In this document: positions 55,332-64,000 of the stretch, in pieces
How positions within the stretch are numbered: the stretch's first letter is position 1
How the letters are laid out: the number at the start of each line of letters is the position of its first letter
Origin: Neobacillus niacini
GTDB lineage: Bacteria > Bacillota > Bacilli > Bacillales > Cytobacillaceae
Reading direction: 5' to 3'
DNA: 64,000 bases
Assembly (NCBI RefSeq): GCF_030817595.1
Contig: NZ_JAUSZN010000001.1
Coordinates: 2,302,001 to 2,366,000, forward strand
The notes under the pieces: model-generated
What the model saw: only the letters and a program-made list of their open reading frames with translations
What the model was told of the DNA's origin: nothing
Database searches by the model: none
Program-made: the position numbers and the translations under genes

Positions 55332-55638
55332 ACTGCCCTTTTCATAATTTCCATGATGTCACACATACATCCTAACACAAACTTTAAAAGCAGTTGAACA
55401 TCAAATAAGTATAATCAAAAATAATCCTTTCTATGCATGTTTTTTACAAAGGATTTTATTATTCCATTTTCGTCTCAATAAATATATTTCCTTTACATCT
55501 TTACATTCCTATAACGATTCATTTACAAACAGCTTTTTACCCCCAAGTTCATGGTAGGCTTAATCGTAGCATATTGTGTAGAAAAATGACTGGTCAAAAC
55601 GGCTGGTTGTCGAAAAATAGGAAATTAGGTGAAATGAA
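55332..55638. other. Divergent intergenic region miaA/mreBH
   Basis: About 300 AT-rich bases with no supported gene. It should hold the promoters of miaA and mreBH; none was clear enough to annotate. Confidence 0.5.
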
Positions 55639-56646
55639 ATGTTATCAAACTTTGAGATTGGAATTGATTTAGGAACTGCTAATATATTGGTTTATAGTAA
55701 AAATAAAGGAATCGCTGTAAATGAACCTTCGGTCGTTGCGATTGATACAGAAACGAAAAAGGTCGTTGCTTTTGGTACAGAAGCAAAAGAAATGATTGGA
55801 AAAACACCAGAGAAAATTATTGCCATCCGCCCATTAAAAGAAGGCGTCATTGCCGATTATGACCTTACCACAGAGCTTCTGAAGCATATCATGCGCAAAG
55901 CTTCTAAATCAGTCGGCTTTGCCGTTCGTAAGCCGAATGTGGTGATCTGTACCCCTTCCGGATCAACAAGTGTAGAGAGACGAGCGATTCATGATGCGGT
56001 GAGAAATGCCGGTGCTAAAAAAATCCAGTTGATTGAAGAACCAGTCGCGGCTGCGATTGGTGCAGGGATGCCTGTCGATCAGCCGGTAGCCAATGTGGTT
56101 GTCGACATTGGCGGCGGGAATACAGAGGTAGCGATCATATCATTCGGCGGCGTTGTTTCCTGCCATTCTATTAAAATTGGCGGAGACCGTCTTGATGAAG
56201 AAATCATTCAACATGTCCGAAAAGAATATAACGTGTTGATTGGTGAGCGAACAGCAGAGAATGTCAAAATGGAAATCGGCTATGCATTGGTTGATCACGA
56301 AGAGCTTACCATGGAAGTACGCGGTCGTGATCTTGTGACAGGTTTGCCAAAAACCGTGACACTATCATCATATGAAATCAGAGATGCTTTAAAAGAATCA
56401 TTGTCTCATATATTAGAAGCGATTCGTGCAACACTCGAGGACTGCCCTGCAGAACTAAGCGGAGACATTGTGGACCGCGGCGTGATCCTAACTGGTGGCT
56501 GTGCCTTAATGAAGGGAATGGAAGAATGGCTAAGCAAGGAAATAGTAGTGCCTGTACAATTAGCAGAAAATCCTCTTGAATCCGTCGCAATCGGAACCGG
56601 ACAAGCCCTTAAATACATGCATAAGATTCCAGCTTTAGTGAAGTAG
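55639..56646 (+). CDS. mreBH: Actin-like cell-shape protein MreBH
   Basis: A 335-residue bacterial actin. Phosphate-1 motif [18 protein letters not shown] is at about 7-24, [19 protein letters not shown] near 155, [18 protein letters not shown] near 285. Sequence details ([47 protein letters not shown]) match MreBH more than MreB or Mbl. The protein guides lateral wall synthesis and LytE localisation in B. subtilis. It is a single gene with a terminator after it. Confidence 0.92.
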   Translation: MLSNFEIGIDLGTANILVYSKNKGIAVNEPSVVAIDTETKKVVAFGTEAKEMIGKTPEKIIAIRPLKEGVIADYDLTTELLKHIMRKASKSVGFAVRKPNVVICTPSGSTSVERRAIHDAVRNAGAKKIQLIEEPVAAAIGAGMPVDQPVANVVVDIGGGNTEVAIISFGGVVSCHSIKIGGDRLDEEIIQHVRKEYNVLIGERTAENVKMEIGYALVDHEELTMEVRGRDLVTGLPKTVTLSSYEIRDALKESLSHILEAIRATLEDCPAELSGDIVDRGVILTGGCALMKGMEEWLSKEIVVPVQLAENPLESVAIGTGQALKYMHKIPALVK

Positions 56647-56690
56647 GAAATAACTAGCAATGACAAGGTAACGAGTTCCTATGTATAAAT

Positions 56691-56725
56691 AAACTGGCTC
56701 AGTTCACTTCAGAGCCAGTTTTTTA
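56691..56725 (+). terminator. Terminator of mreBH
   Basis: AAACTGGCTC and GAGCCAGTTT pair and a T-run follows. Confidence 0.85.
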
Positions 56726-56781
56726 ATTAACTTATTAAATGATTTTTTTGTTTTAATATAGCTACAAAATCTTCAGGTGTA

Positions 56782-57189
56782 TTATAATAATTGGTTATTA
56801 ACTGTTAACTTTACATCACCTATTGTTTGGATATGAACTTTTTCTTCCTTGAGAGTTTCAATAACCTGTTTTATTTCTTCATATTGGTTCTTATATATTT
56901 CTACATCCTCAAGGAGAGTTGGATGTAAAGTAACCTCAATACGATCTTCCCTTAAAGGAATACGAATCGTTTCAATACTTTTATCCGTTTCTCCTTCTGA
57001 ATTTAACATTTTTTTCTCAATGATTAACTCCTCACGGCGGACAGGAACCAAAATCTGCTTTTCTTCAGTATAACTCTTCTGATAAACCGTAACGTTAGCT
57101 GTCTCTATCCACTTTTTACTTACCTGCAACTCTTCCTTATGTAATTTGAGTGTTACTTCATCATTTGCTGTTTTTGGCTGCTCAGACAC
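56782..57189 (-). CDS. DUF2382 (YsnF/AvaK-type) protein
   Basis: A 135-residue protein with a DUF2382 domain, the repetitive beta-rich unit of YsnF/AvaK stress proteins: LKLHKEELQVSKKWIETANV, VPVRREELIIEK and IRIPLREDRIEVT. I choose GTG 57189 because GGAGGAGGATTAAA precedes it; the frame remains open upstream into the terminator. It is 71 bases from the second DUF2382 gene. Function is unknown; relatives are in the general stress response. Confidence 0.85.
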   Translation of the reverse strand: MSEQPKTANDEVTLKLHKEELQVSKKWIETANVTVYQKSYTEEKQILVPVRREELIIEKKMLNSEGETDKSIETIRIPLREDRIEVTLHPTLLEDVEIYKNQYEEIKQVIETLKEEKVHIQTIGDVKLTVNNQLL

Positions 57190-57216
57190 TTTAATCCTCC
57201 TCCAAGGAAAAGAGTG

Positions 57217-57255
57217 AAAACACCTTTTCATTATGGTGGATGAAAAGGTGTTTTT
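57217..57255 (-). terminator. Terminator between DUF2382 genes
   Basis: AAACACCTTTTCAT and ATGAAAAGGTGTTT pair; it follows the longer DUF2382 gene on the minus strand. Confidence 0.75.
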
Positions 57256-57259
57256 GCTT

Positions 57260-57835
57260 TTATCTGTTATTTATATCTTCAAACCCTGATGTATCGGAAA
57301 CAAAGTCAACACTACCAGTAGTATTAACATTAGCCGTTTCACTTCTAAGAGTTTCCTGAACTTGCTGTGTTTCCTCAACTTGGCGTTTAGAAGCAGAGAC
57401 TTCCTCAGTGGTTACTGTATATTTGTTAACTTGAACTTCCTCCTGGCTGACAGGAATATGGATAGTCTCCTCGGCACTTATCGATGCATTACTACGTTCG
57501 TTTACTGGCGTTCTCTTTATTACAACTTCCTCGTGCATAACAGGAACTTCTACCGTTTTTTGTTCTTCTACAACCTCTTTTGAAAGGACAACTTCACCAG
57601 CATCGACTTTATTTTTCGTAATGTCTAGCTCTTCCTTATGAAGCTCAAGGGAGCCGTTAGTTTGATTATTTTGGGTACTTGAGCTAGCGTTGTTTCCTTG
57701 CATACTTGAGCTAGTGTTGTCCCCTTGGGTGCTTGAGCTAGTGGTGTTTCCCTGGGTTCCTGCATTATTTTGGCTGTCTTGATTATTTGTATTTTGTGAA
57801 TTGTCATCACCAAACAAATCAAAAATGTTACCCAT
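57260..57835 (-). CDS. DUF2382 (YsnF/AvaK-type) protein with Ser/Gln-rich repeats
   Basis: A 191-residue protein. Residues about 12-62 are low complexity, with tandem TSSSTQGDN-like units (NTTSSSTQGDN, NTSSSMQGNN, NASSSTQNN). Residues about 68-165 form a DUF2382 domain: LELHKEELDITKNKV, VPVMHEEVVIKRTP, IHIPVSQEEVQVNKYTV. GAGGAATTC precedes the ATG. The repeats look like a flexible linker produced by tandem duplication. It is the upstream paralogue of the gene at 56782. Confidence 0.85.
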   Translation of the reverse strand: MGNIFDLFGDDNSQNTNNQDSQNNAGTQGNTTSSSTQGDNTSSSMQGNNASSSTQNNQTNGSLELHKEELDITKNKVDAGEVVLSKEVVEEQKTVEVPVMHEEVVIKRTPVNERSNASISAEETIHIPVSQEEVQVNKYTVTTEEVSASKRQVEETQQVQETLRSETANVNTTGSVDFVSDTSGFEDINNR

Positions 57836-58083
57836 AAGAATTCCTCCTCACGAATTGATTAATGTAATGCCTTTATATAATCTACCCAAAGGATATTTTT
57901 ATTCTCTATGAAAAAACTTACTTTGTGGGAATAATTTAAAAATAACATCAAAAAAAGGCTCACTGCTGTAGCTCTTTTTTATTATGAATGGATATTCCAG
58001 ATCATTACAGGTAAAAATACAAATTAGATAATAAAGCATTAGTATTGTATAGCAGATATGGCCCAAATCAGGGGGGTTTTACA

Positions 58084-58551
58084 ATTAAGAAAAAATGGAA
58101 AATGTATTTGTTGCTAATTCTGCCTTGGTTTTCTGTAATAAAACTTGGTAAATTTTCTTTCCTTCGGTACCTGCCTACTATCATTTTTAGTGACTTGGTT
58201 ATTGCCTTAATAAGTGAGTTATCTCGAGCGTTCAAATGGTGGAAGGTAAAAAACCCCATTTTTCCGAAATTAGCAACAGATGTATCATTCGTTTTTGGTC
58301 CTTTTACTATCATAAATTTTTGGATCTTTAAATTAACATACAAAAAATTCTGGGTATATCTTTTGACTAATATTTTTGCTGACTACTTATTTGCTTATCC
58401 CTTAACAACCTTAGCAGAAAAACTAGGTGTATATAAAATGAAAAGAATGAGCCGAAAGCAGCTTTTTCTTTTAAGTGTTGCAGTAGCAATTTTTAATTAC
58501 TTGTATCATTTCTTAATTGTTGAAACACAAAGAAAAGATAAATCATATTGA
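58084..58551 (+). CDS. Small membrane protein, paralogue of the gene at 12644
   Basis: A membrane protein of about 155 residues with four hydrophobic segments, related to the protein at 12644 (see there). The start is unusual: the best ribosome site (AGGGGGG at about 58070-58076) points to an ATT codon at 58084 (IKKKWKMYLLLILPWFS). A TTG at 58045 has no such site, and the first ATG is at about 58105. If ATT is used it is a rare start codon. Function unknown. A terminator follows. Confidence 0.65.
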   Translation: MKKKWKMYLLLILPWFSVIKLGKFSFLRYLPTIIFSDLVIALISELSRAFKWWKVKNPIFPKLATDVSFVFGPFTIINFWIFKLTYKKFWVYLLTNIFADYLFAYPLTTLAEKLGVYKMKRMSRKQLFLLSVAVAIFNYLYHFLIVETQRKDKSY

Positions 58552-58573
58552 TTCTATTATTTCAAATATCAAT

Positions 58574-58613
58574 AAAAAATGACTATCAAACAAACCATGT
58601 GATAGTCATTTTT
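58574..58613 (+). terminator. Terminator of small membrane gene
   Basis: AAAAATGACTATCA and TGATAGTCATTTTT pair with a T-run. Confidence 0.85.
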
Positions 58614-58660
58614 CCTATACTTTTATTTGGGATTGATTATGAAACTTTTATACTAAAAAA

Positions 58661-59113
58661 CTAGATGTCACTCTGGCGTTTTCTCATATTATTGAAATAT
58701 AAGAAAATCGGCAGCGGAATGACGATAAAGCCTAAGCTTTTAATAAGTTGGTTTTTTGCATTCTCTCTAGCACGGTTCTTTTCATCTTTTAACATTTGAT
58801 CATATCTCTCTCTAATTTCATCATCCGATAACTTTTGACTTTCCTCTGTTGGTACTTTCCCGTCATGGTAAACCTGCTTGAAATCTTCAAAGTTTTGATA
58901 ATAACCTGGCGGGCTTACTAGATCGGCCGCGGCCATAAAAATTGAAATTCCTCCGCCAATCACCATCATAAGCGTCGCAAACAAGACTAAATACGTATAA
59001 AGATGACGTATCACTGCCTCTCCCCCCATTTCTTTGTTTTTCACAGCATAAACGATTACAAAAATAATGATAACAATAGGTAAAAAAGTACTTAAGATGC
59101 CAAAAACAAACAT
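58661..59113 (-). CDS. Membrane protein of unknown function
   Basis: A 150-residue protein with three membrane helices (about 2-24, 40-66 and 127-145) and a charged loop of about 60 residues rich in Glu, Asp and Lys (EESQKLSDDEIRERYDQML) between helices 2 and 3. No family is recognised. The ATG at 59113 follows an AAGGAGG-type site. It is alone on the minus strand between the small membrane gene and mutL. Confidence 0.7.
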   Translation of the reverse strand: MFVFGILSTFLPIVIIIFVIVYAVKNKEMGGEAVIRHLYTYLVLFATLMMVIGGGISIFMAAADLVSPPGYYQNFEDFKQVYHDGKVPTEESQKLSDDEIRERYDQMLKDEKNRARENAKNQLIKSLGFIVIPLPIFLYFNNMRKRQSDI

Positions 59114-59200
59114 TCGGCCACCTCCTTTTAACTCCCTTATAGTGTAATTTTACACTATTTACAAAACAAATATAAGTCCTATTCTGAATATTTTATAAAA

Positions 59201-59236
59201 AAAGAGTGCTTTCTTATTAAAAAAGAAAACACTCTT
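59201..59236 (-). terminator. Terminator of mutL
   Basis: AAGAGTG and CACTCTT arms pair on the minus strand, followed by a U-rich tract. Confidence 0.75.
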
Positions 59237-59243
59237 GCTATGA

Positions 59244-61130
59244 TTACATTACACGTTTAAACATTTTCTCCATCTCGTATGAAGAATAATGAACAATAAT
59301 AGGTCTTCCATGCGGACAAGTAAACGGATCCGAAGCTTTCCTTAAATCATCGAGTAACGCCTGTATCTCATCATTGCGCAAATGACGATTCGCTTTAATG
59401 GAAGCTTTACAGCTCATCATAATCGCAGCTTCCTCACGAAGCTTTTTGATATCGACCTTTTTCATCGAAAGAAGCTGTTCAATCATATCTTCAATGATTT
59501 GCTTTTCTTCTCCCTTTGGAAACCATTGTGGATGGGAGCGAACAATGTAACTATTCAATCCGAATTCCTCAAGAAACACTCCGACATTTTCTAATTCCAC
59601 GCGGTTTTCATTTATTTTTAGATATTCATCTGTTGAATAATCCAGCGTAATTGGAACAAGTAATTCCTGAAGCTCAGCATGGACCTGCCCCACCTTCTCA
59701 CGGAAATACTCATATTTCAGCCGTTCCTGTGCAGCATGCTGGTCAATAATATATAAACCATTTTCATTTTGAGCAAAGATATAGGTACCATGCATTTGTC
59801 CAATTGGATATAACCGTGGTATTCTGCTTTCTATTTTTTCATCCTCGTACGAAACCGTCGTATCCTGCTCTGTCTCGATTGGTTCTTGTTCTGGTTCTGG
59901 ATCAAATTCTTCAAATTCCCACTTTTGATGTTCGTCTTCCACTACTACTTTTGGCGGCACCGGTTCATAATTGAACTTGGTTGTTTCCGTTTCTTCTTGA
60001 ATTGTCGGACCAGAAAAGACTGGGCGTTCCCATGTCATCTCTCTTCTAACCGGTATGTCAATGGTTCGTTCATCAAGAACCAGCGTAGTCTGTTCTGACT
60101 TTGGTATCTCTTTTTTCTCTTGCGTATATGCTGACGGAATCAATATCTTCGATTTAAACGCATTTTTGATGATACCTGTGACCAATTCATTTAGCTCTGC
60201 TTCTTTACTGATACGAACCTCCATTTTAGAAGGATGCACATTGACATCGACTAACAATGGATCCATCTCAATATTGAGGAGAACAATTGGAAATCTGCCG
60301 ATAGGAAGTAACGTATGGTACCCTTCCTGAATCGCTTTTGCTAAGGCATAATTTTTAATAAAACGGCCATTAATCATCGTAGAAATATAGTTTCTTGATG
60401 CTCTGGTTACCTCAGGCATCGAAGCATACCCACTAATCTTGTAATCAAGTGATTCCCCTGATATCGGTACCAGCAGTTTGGCAATCGCCATACCATAAAT
60501 GGACGCAAGCACCTGGCGGACATCACCATTTCCGTTCGTTTGCAGCAGCTTACGTTCGTTATGAATTAAGCGGAAAGCGACTTCCGGATGGGACAGTGCA
60601 AGTCGATTCACCACATCGGTAATATTCCCAAGCTCCGTATGAATGGTTTTCATATATTTTAAACGTGCAGGTGTGTTAAAAAATAAATCGGTAATCGTAA
60701 TATCTGTTCCGCGTCTGCTCGAAGCTTTCTCGTAGACTTCAACATTGCCGCCTTCAATGAGCACGCGATTTCCTGCACCATCACCGGTTGAGGTTTTCAT
60801 CTCAAGACGTGAAACAGAAGCGATACTTGGCAGAGCTTCCCCACGAAACCCAAGGGTGCGAATACGGAATAAGTCATTTTCATTCTTGATCTTACTCGTC
60901 GCATGACGTTGAAAGGCGAGTAAGACATCTTCCTCTTCAATTCCATACCCATTATCGGTTATGCGAATTTTCGCCAGCCCCGCCTCTTCTACCTCAATTT
61001 CAATGACCGTACTGCCAGCGTCAATTGCATTCTCTACTAATTCTTTCACAACAGATGCAGGTCGCTCGACTACTTCTCCTGCTGCAATTTTATTGGATAG
61101 TGCGTCATCTAGCTGGATAATCTTACCCAT
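59244..61130 (-). CDS. mutL: DNA mismatch repair protein MutL
   Basis: A 628-residue MutL. The GHKL ATPase domain has [30 protein letters not shown] and [18 protein letters not shown] in residues about 25-105. The linker (about 340-430) is acidic and proline-rich. The C-terminal domain ends with [22 protein letters not shown] and contains the endonuclease-type [12 protein letters not shown] motif, so it is a MutL with an endonuclease site. The ATG at 61130 follows GGGGGTGAC. It begins 12 bases after mutS and is cotranscribed. Confidence 0.97.
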   Translation of the reverse strand: MGKIIQLDDALSNKIAAGEVVERPASVVKELVENAIDAGSTVIEIEVEEAGLAKIRITDNGYGIEEEDVLLAFQRHATSKIKNENDLFRIRTLGFRGEALPSIASVSRLEMKTSTGDGAGNRVLIEGGNVEVYEKASSRRGTDITITDLFFNTPARLKYMKTIHTELGNITDVVNRLALSHPEVAFRLIHNERKLLQTNGNGDVRQVLASIYGMAIAKLLVPISGESLDYKISGYASMPEVTRASRNYISTMINGRFIKNYALAKAIQEGYHTLLPIGRFPIVLLNIEMDPLLVDVNVHPSKMEVRISKEAELNELVTGIIKNAFKSKILIPSAYTQEKKEIPKSEQTTLVLDERTIDIPVRREMTWERPVFSGPTIQEETETTKFNYEPVPPKVVVEDEHQKWEFEEFDPEPEQEPIETEQDTTVSYEDEKIESRIPRLYPIGQMHGTYIFAQNENGLYIIDQHAAQERLKYEYFREKVGQVHAELQELLVPITLDYSTDEYLKINENRVELENVGVFLEEFGLNSYIVRSHPQWFPKGEEKQIIEDMIEQLLSMKKVDIKKLREEAAIMMSCKASIKANRHLRNDEIQALLDDLRKASDPFTCPHGRPIIVHYSSYEMEKMFKRVM

Positions 61131-61142
61131 ACGTGTCACCCC

Positions 61143-63737
61143 CTAGCTTTTAAGCTTTTTCTGAAGCTCGTACAACAAATTAATCGCTTGAAGCGGTGTA
61201 ATATCTAGTAAATCAATTTCTTTCATTTTATCTAAAACTTTCTTTTCTTTTGAAGAAAGCTCTTGTTTTTTCGGCTCTTTCGGTTCATCAAAGAATGACA
61301 GCTGAGCTGGCTGCTCCTCGATTTCCTTTACTGTGCTTTTTACAGTGACAGGTTGTACATCAGTTTTTTCGAGTGCTGATAAAAGTTCATTGGCACGATT
61401 GATTAATTCCTTCGGAAGCTCAGCTAACTGCGCTACATGAATTCCATAACTCTTATCTGTCGGTCCTTCTTTTATTTTATGAAGGAAAACGAGCTTTCCA
61501 TTATGTTCAATTGCACTAACATGAATATTCTTTAATTTCTCTAACTCGCTATCCAGAATGGTTAGTTCATGGTAATGAGTTGAGAATAGCGTTTTCGCGC
61601 CAATATGTTTATGGATGTATTCAATGATAGCCTGTGCTAGTGCCATCCCATCGTAGGTAGAAGTTCCACGGCCAATTTCATCAAATAAAATTAAGCTGTT
61701 TTGCGTAGCATTGGCCAAAGCATTTCTGGCCTCAAGCATTTCGACCATGAACGTACTTTGTCCAGAGATCAAATCATCTGCGGCTCCAATTCTCGTAAAT
61801 ACTTGGTCGAAAATTGGCAGCACCGCTTCATCTGCCGGTACATAACAGCCAATTTGCGCTAAGATGGCGGTTAACGCAACTTGACGCATATACGTACTTT
61901 TACCACTCATGTTAGGACCCGTGATGAGAAGTATCTCACGGTCTGTGTCCATAAAGCAGTCGTTAGCTACATATTCCTGTGCATTCAACACTTTTTCGAC
62001 CACAGGATGTCTGCCTTCCTTTAGAACCACTTTACCCTCTGTTGAAAACGTCGGTTTTACATAGCGACGCTCTTCACTTACCTGGGCAAAGCATTGGAGC
62101 ACATCTAGTTCACTAACTGCTTTTGCAGCAGCCTGCAGACGTGGAATATGTTCTTTTACAATCTCTCGGATTTCCGTAAATAGTTCATATTCCAGCTCAC
62201 CGCATTTTTCTTCCGCTTCCAGTATCAATGCTTCTTTTTCTTTCAAATCTGGTGTGATAAAGCGCTCTGCATTTGTTAAGGTTTGTTTGCGCTCATATTG
62301 ACCTTCTGTTAACAGATGAAGGTTTGCACGCGTCACTTCAATATAGTAACCAAATACCCTGTTAAAGCCTACTTTAAGGGATTTGATCCCCGTCTTTTCT
62401 CGCTCTTCACGTTCAAGCTGGGCAATCCAGGTTTTCCCGTTTCGACTGGCATAACGGTATTGATCCAATTGGTCATTGTATCCGTCGCGAATGATATTTC
62501 CTTCTTTAAGTGATAGAGGAGGATTATCCACAATCGCCTGCTCTAATAAATCTGTCACTTCTTCACAAGGGTCAAGTGAATCGGCAATTTGTTTTACCAC
62601 TTCATGTTCCATGCCGTGAAGAATTTGTTTTAGGTAAGGAATCTGCATTAATGAGCGCTTCAATTGAACGAGATCGCGGGCATTCACATTCCCAAAAGCG
62701 ACACGTCCTGCAAGTCGCTCCAAATCGTATACTTCCGTTAATTTTTCACGTAGCTCTTGACGTTCAAAGTACTTGTTCATTAATACTTCTACAATCGTTT
62801 GACGGTGCTCGATTTCCTCCTGAGACAGTAACGGACGATCAATCCACGTTTTCAGCATCCTTCCGCCCATCGCTGTCATGGTTTCATCTAACAGCCACAG
62901 TAAGGAGCCTTTCTTCCCTTTGGAGCGAATCGTCTCGGTCAACTCAAGATTTCGTTTTGAATAATAATCAATTTTCATAAATTGATGAATTTGATAAGTA
63001 GTCACAGGCTGCAAGTGGTCAAGACTTCGCTTTTGAGAGCGGTACAAATAGTGAAACAGTCTTGCTGCCGTTTGTTTTAGTTTATCTTGATTAAGATTAT
63101 CCAACAGATTGGAAAACTGCATTTCTATTGAACTATTATCTTCAAAGGAAATCGCGAGGACATCACGTTCCCGCATTTTCTTTTGTAATTCAGCGTCAAA
63201 GCTGCTAGCTACCACGACTTCTTTTGTGCTTAAAACAGCTAACTCATTTAAAACTTCATCAAAATTAGCTGATAGCTGTGTTACTTTGCTCTCACCTGTT
63301 GAAAGATCAGTATAGGCAAAACCATAGGTTTGATCATCAAAGTAAGAAATAGACGCAATGTAGTTATTTTCTTTATCAGTTAATGACTTGCCCTCCATTA
63401 CCGTTCCTGGTGTGATGAGCTGGACAACTTCCCGTCTTACCATGCCTTTGGTTTGTTTGGCGTCTTCCATTTGCTCGCAAATCGCCACTTTATAGCCTTT
63501 TGAAATTAGCTGTTCAATATAATTAGGAGCAGAATGATACGGTACTCCGCACATTGGGATTCGATCCTCACTGCCGCCTTCACGGCTCGTTAAGGTAATT
63601 TCTAATTCTTGTGATGCTTTAATCGCATCGTCAAAAAACATTTCGTAAAAATCGCCTAAGCGAAAAAATAAAAAGGCATCTTGATAATCTGCCTTCACGG
63701 TTAAGTATTGCTGTATCATCGGCGTATAACCAGCCAT
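61143..63737 (-). CDS. mutS: DNA mismatch repair protein MutS
   Basis: An 864-residue MutS that recognises mispairs. The mismatch-binding phenylalanine motif is in [15 protein letters not shown] near residue 25, the clamp and lever domains occupy the middle, and the ATPase has Walker [14 protein letters not shown] near 605, [16 protein letters not shown] and STHYHEL. The C-terminal beta-binding-type QLSFFDEP and tail follow. The ATG at 63737 follows GTGGAGGTC; the frame is open 14 codons upstream without a ribosome site. It is the first gene of the mutSL operon. Confidence 0.97.
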   Translation of the reverse strand: MAGYTPMIQQYLTVKADYQDAFLFFRLGDFYEMFFDDAIKASQELEITLTSREGGSEDRIPMCGVPYHSAPNYIEQLISKGYKVAICEQMEDAKQTKGMVRREVVQLITPGTVMEGKSLTDKENNYIASISYFDDQTYGFAYTDLSTGESKVTQLSANFDEVLNELAVLSTKEVVVASSFDAELQKKMRERDVLAISFEDNSSIEMQFSNLLDNLNQDKLKQTAARLFHYLYRSQKRSLDHLQPVTTYQIHQFMKIDYYSKRNLELTETIRSKGKKGSLLWLLDETMTAMGGRMLKTWIDRPLLSQEEIEHRQTIVEVLMNKYFERQELREKLTEVYDLERLAGRVAFGNVNARDLVQLKRSLMQIPYLKQILHGMEHEVVKQIADSLDPCEEVTDLLEQAIVDNPPLSLKEGNIIRDGYNDQLDQYRYASRNGKTWIAQLEREEREKTGIKSLKVGFNRVFGYYIEVTRANLHLLTEGQYERKQTLTNAERFITPDLKEKEALILEAEEKCGELEYELFTEIREIVKEHIPRLQAAAKAVSELDVLQCFAQVSEERRYVKPTFSTEGKVVLKEGRHPVVEKVLNAQEYVANDCFMDTDREILLITGPNMSGKSTYMRQVALTAILAQIGCYVPADEAVLPIFDQVFTRIGAADDLISGQSTFMVEMLEARNALANATQNSLILFDEIGRGTSTYDGMALAQAIIEYIHKHIGAKTLFSTHYHELTILDSELEKLKNIHVSAIEHNGKLVFLHKIKEGPTDKSYGIHVAQLAELPKELINRANELLSALEKTDVQPVTVKSTVKEIEEQPAQLSFFDEPKEPKKQELSSKEKKVLDKMKEIDLLDITPLQAINLLYELQKKLKS

Positions 63738-63900
63738 AATGACCTCCACTTGTTTAATCATTTCGAGTATCTTCGACAAACTATTATAACATATATCAGG
63801 TAAACATAGATTAGGTAGAAATTTCTTTTAACCATTATTGGTCGGGGATATAAAATACCTGCATATATTCATTATACAAAACCGAAAAGGGTGATCCTGG

Positions 63901-64000
63901 ATGGGATGGTTTGGAGGCAATTATAAGGAATTTGATTTTGAAATGTTTTCTGTCAGCCATTTTGTGATCATAGCCCTTCTTTTTCTTGGTTCAGTTTTGA
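63901..64000 (+). CDS. TIGR02206/YwaF-like membrane protein, 5' part
   Basis: The frame from ATG 63901 reads MGWFGGNYKEFDFEMFSVSHF and continues into a hydrophobic VIIALLFLGSVL at the right edge. The short soluble start followed by a membrane helix matches TIGR02206 (YwaF-like) proteins with about six helices. AAAGGGTGATC precedes the start. It is divergent from mutS and truncated by the end of the window. Confidence 0.6.
   Translation, partial: MGWFGGNYKEFDFEMFSVSHFVIIALLFLGSVL

Overview
The window is chromosomal DNA from a spore-forming Bacillaceae (Bacillus/Neobacillus/Mesobacillus-like). From 12 kb to the right edge, apart from one insertion, it follows the Bacillus subtilis yneK-ccd-ynzD-yneF-sirA-tkt-ynzC-yneBA-lexA-glnAR-ynbB-hflX-spoVK-hfq-miaA-mutLS neighbourhood. 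Low GC, AGGAGG-type ribosome binding sites, GTG/TTG starts and the sporulation genes (sirA, spoVK, Spo0E-like phosphatase) agree with this.

Region 1 (1-11.8 kb) is accessory: a GNAT acetyltransferase, an IS110-family element with a structured non-coding end, bioY with a promoter and probable BirA operator, a LysR gene divergent from a prolyl-tRNA deacylase-like gene, an EamA exporter, a PAP2 phosphatase and a frameshifted tyrosine integrase. The integrase faces the 3' end of a selenocysteine tRNA gene (selC, 11817-11913), so this is probably one end of a decaying island inserted at selC. Four genes here carry single-base frameshifts, and eight copies of one roughly 90-bp repeat, all in one orientation, lie between 2.6 and 9.8 kb.

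Region 2 (12-19.2 kb) is core: yneK, a small membrane protein, ccdC, ccdA, a Spo0E-like phosphatase, a heterodimeric ABC exporter pair and a lipoprotein.

Region 3 (19246-39388) is a 20-kb genomic island inserted in the 3' end of yneF and bounded by a perfect 97-bp direct repeat of the yneF tail. A tyrosine recombinase sits at the right end, overlapped by a 54-codon basic ORF that could be an excisionase. The cargo is mostly DNA defence: a translationally coupled FRG-domain/DUF262 pair, an HNH nuclease, a B3-domain restriction enzyme with a C5 cytosine methyltransferase, Vsr and a small possible regulator, McrBC, and a protein with four treble-clef-like zinc fingers joined to a nuclease-like domain. 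A resolvase, a DUF1643 protein, an uncharacterised protein beside origin-like inverted repeats, and membrane proteins or lipoproteins complete it.

Region 4 (39.3-64 kb) is core: yneF, sirA, tkt, ynzC, yneB, yneA and divergent lexA with SOS boxes; a DUF4257-like gene; a frameshifted TnpB-like gene; glnRA with two GlnR boxes; ynbB, hflX, a TRIC-like channel, spoVK, a hairpin-repeat region, hfq, miaA, mreBH, two DUF2382 stress-type genes, two small membrane proteins, mutL and mutS, and the start of a TIGR02206-like membrane gene at the right edge.
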